From: an uncultured Oxalobacteraceae bacterium
GTDB lineage: Bacteria > Pseudomonadota > Gammaproteobacteria > Burkholderiales > Burkholderiaceae_D
Direction: 5' to 3'
NCBI GenBank assembly: GCA_937996605.1
Contig: CALKVB010000099.1
Coordinates: forward strand, 1 to 9,525
DNA: 9,525 nucleotides
Shown: positions 1 to 4,828 of the stretch, piece by piece
Layout: the number at the start of each line of letters is the position of its first letter
How positions within the stretch are numbered: position 1 is the stretch's first letter
Made by a program: the position numbers and the translations under genes
Notes under the pieces: generated by a model
Database searches by the model: none
The model's input: only the letters and a program-made list of their open reading frames with translations
Told to the model about the DNA's origin: nothing

Positions 1-226
1 TCATGGAGTTTGTAATTGAACTCGATAGCGCACCTTTATTGCTGCAAAATTTGATTGAACGAGCATGCGCCCGGTCTTTGTTAGCGTGGCAGATTAGCGG
101 TTTCGTCCAACAATACATTCGCCTATCGACCATCGCTTGGTTTGTTAGTTCGCACCGCTGTCTTCTTTTAAGGCGTCGCATTTGCCTTATGGTGATGTGA
201 TCTTTCATCAGTTACTAGGAGTTCAA
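1..226. other. Upstream stretch without a convincing gene
   Basis: An open frame from 3 to 200 encodes a 65-residue peptide rich in Leu, Arg and Cys. It has no recognisable domain and no visible ribosome binding site, because the window begins there. I do not call it a gene. I looked for an attC site that would mark the left edge of the cassette carrying the genes at 227-880. Single core-like heptamers occur (GTCCAAC near 105, GTTAG at 79 and 146), but no pair is properly spaced and complementary. The left cassette boundary may lie outside the window. Confidence 0.3.
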
Positions 227-589
227 ATGCGTCATCCCATCCAGATATTTGCCCTATTTTGTCTTTTTCTGGTGGCCTGTACTACGCCGCAACAAAAAAA
301 CTACGTGACTCCTAATCGCTCACAACTTGAGGATTACCTGGTTTTTGCAAAGGACGCTGAAGGCGTAGGGGAAGGTCTAATGCGATTGGCACCAGCACAC
401 TGGGACTACATCGATGGTTTCGCGCCTGCACTGATTGCTCGCGGTCCACTGCTATCTCAAGGTGGCTCGGAGCATCGAGGAAGTATTCACGTTCTCAAAG
501 CTGAAAATGCTCATGCTGCAGAGCGTTTTGCAAAAGAAGAGCCGTATTATTTGGCAGGCTTTTACTCTAATGTAAATGTTATGAGCTAA
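227..589 (+). CDS. YCII-domain lipoprotein (small predicted exported protein)
   Basis: The 120-residue product begins with a short basic end and a hydrophobic stretch that runs into a lipobox, L15-V16-A17-C18. This predicts signal peptidase II cleavage and lipid attachment at Cys18. The rest fits the YCII-related fold: H58-W-D-Y-I, then A-R-G-P-L-L (about 71-76) followed by a glycine turn, an S-I-H-V-L strand, and a final PYYLAGFYSNVNV-type strand. YCII proteins are small dimeric alpha-beta proteins related to muconolactone isomerase; most have no proven reaction. The start at 227 is preferred over the in-frame ATG at 182 because AGGAG (218-222) sits five bases upstream and because it places the signal peptide at the N-terminus. 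The gene at 593 follows after three bases, so the two are probably co-transcribed. A lipid anchor is unusual for this family. The substrate is unknown. Confidence 0.8.
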   Translation: MRHPIQIFALFCLFLVACTTPQQKNYVTPNRSQLEDYLVFAKDAEGVGEGLMRLAPAHWDYIDGFAPALIARGPLLSQGGSEHRGSIHVLKAENAHAAERFAKEEPYYLAGFYSNVNVMS

Positions 590-592
590 AGC

Positions 593-880
593 ATGGCTTC
601 TACCACAATTAATATCCGATATGACATGCCGGAAAAAGGCTGGCAGGAAATAGCGCAGCTTTACTCCACCATGCCTGGCTGGCTCGGCTTTGTTGTGCAG
701 GGTTGTCCGGCTTGGCAAATTTCCGATAAGCAGAGTCAAACCATGATTGCGTCAGTCGAGCCATCAGGTTTGGTCTTTGAATATCCAGAAGCCACAAAAG
801 AAGTTGAAAATTGGTTGGTGCTGTTTTGCAAAAGAGCAACGGAATGTCTCGGATATGAAGTCAAAGATGCAGAGTCTTAA
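593..880 (+). CDS. Small hypothetical protein, probably cassette-encoded
   Basis: This 95-residue protein starts three bases after the stop of the YCII lipoprotein gene and ends just before the attC site, as expected for the last gene of an integron cassette. It has no signal peptide or membrane segment and looks like a soluble cytoplasmic alpha-beta protein. Recognisable stretches are M-P-E-K-G-W near residue 13, M-P-G-W-L-G-F near 27, a central I-A-S-V-E-P-S-G-L motif, and an amphipathic C-terminal helix (W-L-V-L-F-C-K-R-A). The pattern of conserved-looking Trp, Gly and Pro residues suggests a real folded family, but I cannot name one and assign no function. No strong ribosome binding site is visible, so translation is probably coupled to the upstream gene. 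Confidence 0.65.
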   Translation: MASTTINIRYDMPEKGWQEIAQLYSTMPGWLGFVVQGCPAWQISDKQSQTMIASVEPSGLVFEYPEATKEVENWLVLFCKRATECLGYEVKDAES

Positions 881-883
881 AGC

Positions 884-972
884 TCATAACAAAACGTTCA
901 AAACCGCTCCACTTCGTTCCGCTGGACCCGCTTGCGCTTCGCTCCAGCGGGCCTTTTAACTTTGCGTTATAC
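884..972 (+). repeat. Integron attC recombination site (59-base element type)
   Basis: The site lies four bases after the stop at 880. Its outer arms are imperfect inverted repeats. The left arm begins TCATAAC (884-890) and continues AAAACGTTCAAAA. The right arm is TTTTAACTTTGCGTTATAC (954-972), whose complement reads GTATAACGCAAAGTTAAAA. ATAAC, AAA, GTT and AAAA all pair, with unpaired bases between them as in attC sites. The centre holds a perfect 8-bp stem, CCGCTGGA (919-926) with TCCAGCGG (943-950). The roughly 89-bp length, the position directly after an ORF and the GTTATAC right core (966-972) fit an attC site. The core heptamers match the RYYYAAC and GTTRRRY consensus only partly. The next ORF starts 26 bases after the site. 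Confidence 0.75.
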
Positions 973-998
973 CTTTTAGAAATCTTCTTGGGCAAACC

Positions 999-1298
999 AT
1001 GTGGGAGCGTCAACCAATTGTTCCAATTGGCGTAAGTACATTCCTGTTGGCAAGATGGCCGGCACGTACCTGTACAACGACGCAAATTGAGCAACTTACC
1101 TCAGCCGCGATCGCAAATAAGAGCTGGGTGTTCCTTGGAATGCTTTTGTCGTCTGATGGGGAATGTATTGGCGTAGCTGGTGCGGCAGATCTTGATGCAG
1201 TAGCGAGCCAAACAGTGTTGAAGGAACTGCTTGAACGCAGTGGACTTCGTGCAGATTCCATTGAGCCTAGCCATTGGCGTAGGGGGGGACGACGGTAA
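999..1298 (+). CDS. Small hypothetical protein of a second cassette, faint YCII resemblance
   Basis: This 99-residue ORF opens shortly after the attC right core, the usual position of a cassette gene. The N-terminal third is irregular. The middle reads as helix-strand with F-L-G-M-L-L-S-S-D-G, then G-V-A-G-A-A-D-L-D-A-V, and the end has a D-S-I-E-P-S-H-W motif and an Arg/Gly tail. The order of a glycine-containing turn, a helix with Asp-Ala and a late Trp faintly recalls YCII proteins, but the resemblance is too weak to assign. The ribosome binding site is poor. A run of seven G (1282-1288) near the 3' end sets the final residues, so a length error there would change the C-terminus. No attC follows, so this cassette may have been cut by the repeat and transposase region beginning near 1317. 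Confidence 0.45.
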   Translation: MWERQPIVPIGVSTFLLARWPARTCTTTQIEQLTSAAIANKSWVFLGMLLSSDGECIGVAGAADLDAVASQTVLKELLERSGLRADSIEPSHWRRGGRR

Positions 1299-1333
1299 GA
1301 ACGGCCCACCAAGTGCGGGGTCAAGTCTTGGTA

Positions 1334-1369
1334 TGCAAAACCCAATTAGACTGCAAAACCCAATTAGAC
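1334..1369 (+). repeat. Perfect tandem duplication of an 18-bp unit
   Basis: The unit TGCAAAACCCAATTAGAC occurs at 1334-1351 and again, identical and directly adjacent, at 1352-1369. It is the first part of a longer motif array in front of the transposase gene. Confidence 0.9.
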
Positions 1370-1478
1370 AGCCATTTAAATGGACCCAAATTGGAGAGCC
1401 AAGTTGGACATTCATTCAGCCCAAATTGGACCAGCCCATAGCCCAAATTGAACATACATCATGATCAATTGGACAGCC
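1334..1478 (+). repeat. Array of CCAAATTGGAC-like motifs upstream of the RAYT gene
   Basis: Seven related short motifs fall within about 145 bp: CCCAATTAGAC twice (1341-1351 and 1359-1369), CCCAAATTGGAG (1385-1396), AAGTTGGACAT (1401-1411), CCCAAATTGGACC (1420-1432), CCCAAATTGAAC (1442-1453) and TCAATTGGACAGCC (1465-1478). GACAGCCAT follows two of them (1367-1375 and 1472-1480). A perfect 12-bp palindrome, CCATTTAAATGG, is at 1372-1383. A GGGGTCAAGTCTTG box (1317-1330) just before the array may mark the left edge of the mobile segment. Array density immediately before a REP-type transposase suggests binding sites or accumulated element ends; the role is inferred. Confidence 0.6.
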
Positions 1479-1579
1479 ATCTCAAAAAGCAATAAATTAT
1501 TAAATTATCTTGCAATTTAATAATCATTAATCTAAGCTAAAGGCACTCTCAAATCTTTTTAAAACGGCGGAGGTGGCTG

Positions 1580-2593
1580 ATGCCAATGGCGCGTAGTCGT
1601 TATGTCTCTTTGGAGGCAACACCGTATTATCACTGCATAGGGCGCTGTGTTCGTCGTGCTTTCTTGTGGGGTAAAGATCATTTCTCTGGGCGAGATTTCT
1701 CACATCGTAAAGCCTGGGTGGTCGAGCGTTTGGCCGAGCTCTCAGAGGTGTTTGCGATGACGGTGTGCGCGTATGCAGTCATGTCTAACCATTACCATCT
1801 GGTGCTGCATGTCGATCGTGAGGCCGCGGAGAAGTTAAGCCAAGAGGAAGTGCTGCAACGCTGGTCTCGTTTGTTTAATTTGCCCTACATTCTTGATCAG
1901 CTTATGCAAGGCAAACATCAAGATGCCGCGACAAGGCGAGTTGCGGATGAGTTGGTCGAACAATTACGTGCTCGCTTGTACGATATTTCTTGGTTCATGC
2001 GCTGTTTAAATGAATCGATCGCACGACGAGCGAACGCCGAAGATCAGTGTACTGGCAGGTTTTGGGAAGGACGTTTTAAGAGCCAGGCAATTTTAGATGA
2101 AGCTGGTTTGCTGGCTTGTTGTGCCTATGTTGACCTCAATCCGATACGCGCGGGCATTGCCGATCTGCCTGAGACTTCAGATTACACGTCCATTCAACAA
2201 CGCTTACAAGATCTCAAAAAGCCCAAGGCAAAAAGGCAGAAATCAACCGCACCTTCAACGCTCACAAAGCCGCACAAAATACCGCTTCATCCCTTTGGCA
2301 ATTCACTCAGCGTCGCACCGGCCCAAGGTCTACCATGCACCGCACGTGATTACATCGAGCTAGTCGATTGGGCAGCACGCATTGTACGCAGCGATAAAAA
2401 GCATGCGATGTCGCAACGCTTTCCCCCAATATTGAATCGCCTTGGTTTTACACCAGAAGAGTTTATTAAAGCGACAAGCGCAAAAGCGATGACGCGTGGT
2501 ACAGCAATCGCACAGGTAGAGCGCTTACGCGCCTATGCAGCACATCTAAAGAAACGCTACGTGGTCGGCGTTGCGATGCCGGTTTTTACGTGA
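1580..2593 (+). CDS. REP-associated tyrosine transposase (RAYT, Y1/HUH, IS200-like)
   Basis: This 337-residue protein is a Y1 single-strand transposase of the REP-associated group. The N-terminus reads S-L-E-A-T-P-Y-Y-H-C, the usual entry strand. The metal-binding HUH motif is H71-Y-H73, inside A-V-M-S-N-H-Y-H-L-V-L-H. A F-W-E-G-R-F-K-S signature sits at 161-168. The helix C-A-Y-V-D-L-N-P-I-R-A-G at 181-192 offers Tyr183 as the likely nucleophile. Residues from about 211 form a basic C-terminal extension longer than in compact RAYTs. Family members bind REP hairpins with a GTAG or GGAG tetranucleotide and cut single-stranded DNA; they are usually domesticated single-copy genes. GGAGGTGG (1569-1576) is a strong ribosome binding site. 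Met1 lies close to it (five bases beyond GGAGGT) and Met3 at 1586 is eleven bases away, so either may be used. A motif array lies upstream and a REP-like hairpin downstream. Confidence 0.9.
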   Translation: MPMARSRYVSLEATPYYHCIGRCVRRAFLWGKDHFSGRDFSHRKAWVVERLAELSEVFAMTVCAYAVMSNHYHLVLHVDREAAEKLSQEEVLQRWSRLFNLPYILDQLMQGKHQDAATRRVADELVEQLRARLYDISWFMRCLNESIARRANAEDQCTGRFWEGRFKSQAILDEAGLLACCAYVDLNPIRAGIADLPETSDYTSIQQRLQDLKKPKAKRQKSTAPSTLTKPHKIPLHPFGNSLSVAPAQGLPCTARDYIELVDWAARIVRSDKKHAMSQRFPPILNRLGFTPEEFIKATSAKAMTRGTAIAQVERLRAYAAHLKKRYVVGVAMPVFT

Positions 2594-2617
2594 TGCTGTG
2601 TTAGCTTGTACTTATTT

Positions 2618-2655
2618 ATTGGGTGGTTCAAGATTGAAAAAAAGTCCCACCAAAT
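2618..2655. repeat. Imperfect inverted repeat just after the RAYT gene
   Basis: ATTGGGTGG (2618-2626) pairs with CCACCAAAT (2647-2655) with one mismatch across a 20-bp A-rich spacer. The TTGGGTG core is the reverse of the CCCAA motifs upstream of the transposase, so the gene is flanked on both sides by related sequence in opposite orientation. It could be an element end. It is not followed by a T tract, so it is not a typical terminator. Confidence 0.45.
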
Positions 2656-2747
2656 GACGATCATTGTTGATCGGCGTGAGGTGAGAGAGAAGCTTAAGGG
2701 GTTGAAATCGTTGGTGTTGGTGTGGTTTTGTGTAAAAATGGTGATAG

Positions 2748-2776
2748 AAGCGAGCTGAGTTCTCGCTTATTTTTTG
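2748..2776 (+). terminator. Intrinsic terminator, probably for the RAYT transcript
   Basis: AAGCGAG (2748-2754) and CTCGCTT (2762-2768) form a perfect 7-bp stem with a 7-base loop, followed by ATTTTTTG. It is the first intrinsic terminator after the transposase stop at 2593 and closely resembles the hairpins at 2952 and 7095. Confidence 0.65.
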
Positions 2777-2822
2777 TGCCTTATTTGGGGTGGATGTCCA
2801 CGGATTTTCTATAGTTGATCTT

Positions 2823-2885
2823 AGCCCGCGTAGCTCCGATAAAGCCGATGGACGGTAGGTACGAATAGCGTCAGCGTATTCGTAC
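2823..2885 (+). repeat. REP-like element: shared 40-bp repeat plus GTAG hairpin, copy 1
   Basis: Bases 2823-2862 match 3851-3890 at 38 of 40 positions. Inside this unit GTAG (2855-2858) is followed directly by a hairpin, GTACGAATA (2859-2867) with TATTCGTAC (2877-2885), a perfect 9-bp stem with a 9-base loop. A GTAG or GGAG tetranucleotide at the foot of a palindrome is the hallmark of the REP sequences recognised by RAYT proteins, and a RAYT gene ends 230 bp upstream. A second GTAG (2829-2832) occurs earlier in the unit, followed by only a weak fold. The assignment as this RAYT's REP is inferred from structure and proximity. Confidence 0.65.
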
Positions 2886-2918
2886 AAATGTGAATGCTGT
2901 TAAACAAAGATTTTGGAA

Positions 2919-2934
2919 GGACACCAAATTCAAC
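2919..2934 (+). repeat. GGACACC(C)AATTCAA box, copy 1
   Basis: GGACACCAAATTCAAC here corresponds to GGACACCCAATTCAAA at 3906-3921. In both places it follows the 40-bp repeat and its hairpin, with about 56 bp between repeat and box here and 15 bp in the second copy. It also resembles the GGACCCAAATTGG motif in the array before the transposase. It appears to be part of a composite repeat unit. Confidence 0.5.
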
Positions 2935-2951
2935 GTGTTTGCAACTAGATG

Positions 2952-2982
2952 AAAGCGAGCTGCGGCTCGCTTTTGTTTTTTT
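2952..2982 (+). terminator. Strong intrinsic terminator upstream of the HINT gene
   Basis: AAAGCGAGC (2952-2960), loop TGCG and GCTCGCTTT (2965-2973) form a perfect 9-bp stem. A T-rich tract, TTTTGTTTTTTT, follows to 2982. No gene lies between this and the terminator at 2748, so it may be the remaining end of a lost gene, or part of a mobile cassette border. A similar sequence occurs at 7095-7126. Confidence 0.75.
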
Positions 2983-3077
2983 GTGGATGTTGATGAGTGG
3001 AACTAGCTTTGGATTCTGTTGCCCTTTTGATTGGTTGTCTGTTCTAATGAGCGTCCAAACATGTGAGAGAGTGAATT

Positions 3078-3899
3078 ATGTTGGTGACGGATCTATCGCT
3101 GCATCGAGCGTTTGAATTAAGCACTCAAGCTCAACCCTCAAACGATACCTTCAATGGCAAACACATCGCGAGAGACCTTAGTTTTTGTACAGATGTAGGA
3201 AGCGGTGCTGGCGATAAACGAAATTGTATTGAAGACGGTGCTTGTTTTGCCGCTGGCACTTTGGTGCACACCAAAGAAGGTCTTGTACCAATTGAACAAA
3301 TCAAGGTTGGTGATTGGGTTTTATCGAAACCTGAGAATGGCGGTGAGCAGGCGTATAAACGGGTTTTGAAGACATTTGCGCATGAGCCGACTAGGGTAAT
3401 GGACATCCGTTATGCATTGTTAGATAACGTTGATCTCGCTTTTCCCATAGTGTGTACATTGAACCATCCGTTCTGGGTGGTGGATGAAGGTTGGATTGCG
3501 TCAGAAGATCTTCCCACAAGTACGCGAATTTCTGGATCGAAATTTGAACTCTGCGATGGGACTCAAGCCGTAATTCGTGACAAGATCAAAATCTACGTTA
3601 GCGATCAACCTAGTGTCGGTTGGAAGCCTGCACACATGGGGGCGGTCGATGAGCAAGGATCGTTATGGGACTACGCCAATCGAAAATTAATTGCTAGTAA
3701 TGTTTTTGCTATTGAGGCGGTTAAGTATGAGGAAATGGAGGATCCCTATTTAAAGCTTCCTGTCTACAACTTGGAAGTTGAAGATTTTCATACATACTAT
3801 GTGGGTAAACATGGTGTCTGGGTGCATAACACCAATTGCGGTGGATATGAAGCCCGCGTAGCTCCGATAAAGCTGATGGACGGTAGATACTGTCAGTAA
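3078..3899 (+). CDS. Orphan polymorphic-toxin-type HINT domain protein lacking a toxin domain
   Basis: The 273-residue product has a short N-terminal region of about 54 residues and then a HINT (intein/hedgehog-type) autoprocessing domain from about 55 to 251. Cys56 opens the domain in G-A-C-F-A-A-G-T. V-P-I-E-Q-I-K-V-G-D-W-V-L follows at 70-82. The T127-x-x-H130 block is in C-T-L-N-H-P-F-W. The closing blocks are Y-N-L-E-V-E-D-F-H-T-Y-Y-V (230-242) and V-W-V-H250-N251, so every key residue for N-S shift and Asn cyclisation is visible. In Rhs and other polymorphic toxins this domain precedes a C-terminal toxin. Here only 22 residues follow Asn251, and residues 258-271 are encoded by a dispersed 40-bp repeat. 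No Rhs core lies upstream. GAGAGAG (3064-3070) before the ATG at 3078 is a plausible ribosome binding site. It is probably a displaced or decayed cassette; it lacks a visible signal peptide. Confidence 0.85.
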   Translation: MLVTDLSLHRAFELSTQAQPSNDTFNGKHIARDLSFCTDVGSGAGDKRNCIEDGACFAAGTLVHTKEGLVPIEQIKVGDWVLSKPENGGEQAYKRVLKTFAHEPTRVMDIRYALLDNVDLAFPIVCTLNHPFWVVDEGWIASEDLPTSTRISGSKFELCDGTQAVIRDKIKIYVSDQPSVGWKPAHMGAVDEQGSLWDYANRKLIASNVFAIEAVKYEEMEDPYLKLPVYNLEVEDFHTYYVGKHGVWVHNTNCGGYEARVAPIKLMDGRYCQ

Positions 3900-3921
3900 T
3901 TGAACGGACACCCAATTCAAA
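3851..3921 (+). repeat. REP-like composite repeat, copy 2, overlapping the HINT gene 3' end
   Basis: Bases 3851-3890 match 2823-2862 at 38 of 40 positions. The GTAG (3883-3886) is followed by a short hairpin, TACTG (3888-3892) with CAGTA (3894-3898), much smaller than in copy 1. The GGACACCCAATTC box starts at 3906. The HINT reading frame runs through the repeat as A-R-V-A-P-I-K-L-M-D-G-R-Y and stops at 3897-3899. Copy 1 would read almost the same peptide, but the frame upstream of it has a stop at 2812-2814 and no HINT homology. The conserved unit is therefore best seen as a DNA repeat and not as a duplicated gene end. Confidence 0.7.
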
Positions 3922-3946
3922 ACGCAACTTTTTGGGATGGGGTGTC
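3907..3946. repeat. Inverted repeat GACACCC / GGGTGTC
   Basis: GACACCC (3907-3913) is exactly complementary to GGGTGTC (3940-3946), with 26 bases between them. It directly follows the HINT gene and ends about 70 bp before the next gene. The same CCCAATT-type core occurs in the array before the RAYT gene, which suggests an element end. No T tract follows, so terminator function is unlikely. Confidence 0.5.
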
Positions 3947-4014
3947 TAATGTTTTTCACAATCAATAGATCACTCAATTCACTTACTAACTTCGTTGAAT
4001 GCAAAGGTAACGCT

Positions 4015-4632
4015 ATGTCATTAAGATTCGCCCTATTGATTTGCGCAATTCTTGTGTCAGTCGCGCCAGGCTGTTTCGCGCAAGACCAACAGTTCGGCAC
4101 TGCTTTATCGGAGATAGCGTCAAATGTCGATATGAAATGCGAGATGAGCAAGATTACCTTAGACGTGGCTCGCACAGACTCTCGAAGCAATAGGAGAGAT
4201 AAAGCCGAAACAATATATTTTGCCGAGTTGGGGCGACGCATGAATTGTGAATGCATCCCGCGCCAGATCGCAAGCTTGCGATCTAAAATCTCAGCTACGG
4301 ATTTAAAACAAACTATGTCGAAAGCAGCTCTTAATGAAAAAATGAAGCCTTATTTAGGACGATGCTTGGCGGAACAGTTTCAATTTACGTATGGCGCGAG
4401 TTGCTCTCCAATTTTTTCTAAAGAAATCGGTCTCAATCCTGGCTTTTGTCAATGTATGGCTAACAAGTATGCGGCCATGTCGGATGTCGATTTGGCAGAC
4501 ATGGCGTCGGATGCTAGTCAAGCTTTTGAAAGAGGAGTGAATGCGCGCTCGAAGGGTTTGCCCCAACCAGAACCGACAGAGTGGCAAAAGAAGAGCGCCG
4601 CCATCGAGAAGGCTTGCACTGCCAAGGAATGA
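4015..4632 (+). CDS. Secreted cysteine-rich protein with two CxC motifs, function unknown
   Basis: The 205-residue product has a signal peptide (M-S-L-R, hydrophobic core 5-17, likely cleavage after C-F-A at residue 22), so it should be periplasmic or secreted. Cys20 is not in a canonical lipobox. The mature part has eight cysteines: C42, C78-E-C80, C117, C130, C145-Q-C147 and C201. This reads as two halves, each with a Cys, a CxC beginning a helix, a Ser/Thr-Asp-Leu turn (S-A-T-D-L at 93-97 and M-S-D-V-D-L at 155-160) and a distal Cys, as if an ancestral unit was duplicated. I do not recognise a named family. The start at 4015 is chosen over 3937 because AAAGG (4003-4007) lies eight bases upstream and the signal peptide begins there. 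The upstream neighbour is the HINT gene; any link is unproven. Confidence 0.75.
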   Translation: MSLRFALLICAILVSVAPGCFAQDQQFGTALSEIASNVDMKCEMSKITLDVARTDSRSNRRDKAETIYFAELGRRMNCECIPRQIASLRSKISATDLKQTMSKAALNEKMKPYLGRCLAEQFQFTYGASCSPIFSKEIGLNPGFCQCMANKYAAMSDVDLADMASDASQAFERGVNARSKGLPQPEPTEWQKKSAAIEKACTAKE

Positions 4633-4828
4633 TACATAGGTTCAGTCGCTGAAATTGATTAGATTGATACATTTAGAGTTAAGCACTTAACGAATATTTT
4701 GGTCTGAATTTGAAGTCCTTTCGATTTCACAGGTGCCGATGAAATGAGTGCAATGATTTTGTTTGGACTTGCTTGTGCACAAACAGTCACGGCGATATTT
4801 TTTTAGATTCTTTTTCCGATTAACTCAA

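Larger units (their letters stand above)
2594..3077. other. Gene-free, hairpin-rich stretch between transposase and HINT genes
   Basis: I see no supported gene here. Open frames on both strands are short and overlap hairpins and repeats. The stretch holds an inverted repeat (2618-2655), a small CGATCA/TGATCG hairpin (2658-2673), an intrinsic terminator (2748-2776), a REP-like element (2823-2885), a GGACACC box (2919-2934) and a second, stronger terminator (2952-2982). The last 90 bases before 3078 contain a GAGAG sequence that can serve as the ribosome binding site of the HINT gene. Confidence 0.7.

Noticed and set aside
105..150. Possible second attC (GTCCAAC near 105, GTTAGTT near 146)
   Set aside because: The spacing of under 50 bp is too short, the heptamers are not complementary and no central stem forms.
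3..200. 65-codon open frame at the left edge
   Set aside because: No domain, no visible ribosome binding site and biased composition. It could be a chance frame upstream of the lipoprotein gene.
1334..1478. CRISPR array
   Set aside because: The repeats are short, irregularly spaced and variable, with no uniform spacers and no cas genes nearby.
2612..2887. Minus-strand open frame sharing the peptide YRPSALSELRGL with a minus frame at 3721-3927
   Set aside because: The shared peptide is only the reverse reading of the 40-bp DNA repeat. The rest of the two frames is unrelated, and the second is a shadow of the HINT gene.
2894..3115. 73-codon plus-strand open frame before the HINT gene
   Set aside because: It runs through a strong terminator hairpin and overlaps the HINT start. 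It shows no domain.
4102..4113. 12-base match (GCTTTATCGGAG) to the reverse of the 40-bp repeat
   Set aside because: It lies in a well-supported coding region and the match stops abruptly, without the GTAG hairpin.
3750..4256. 168-codon minus-strand open frame
   Set aside because: It is antisense to the end of the HINT gene and the start of the cysteine-rich gene, both better supported. It has no recognisable domain.
4678..4691. Palindrome GTTAAGCACTTAAC whose halves match attC core consensus
   Set aside because: Each half fits GTTRRRY or RYYYAAC, but there is no properly spaced complementary partner on either side. Probably chance.
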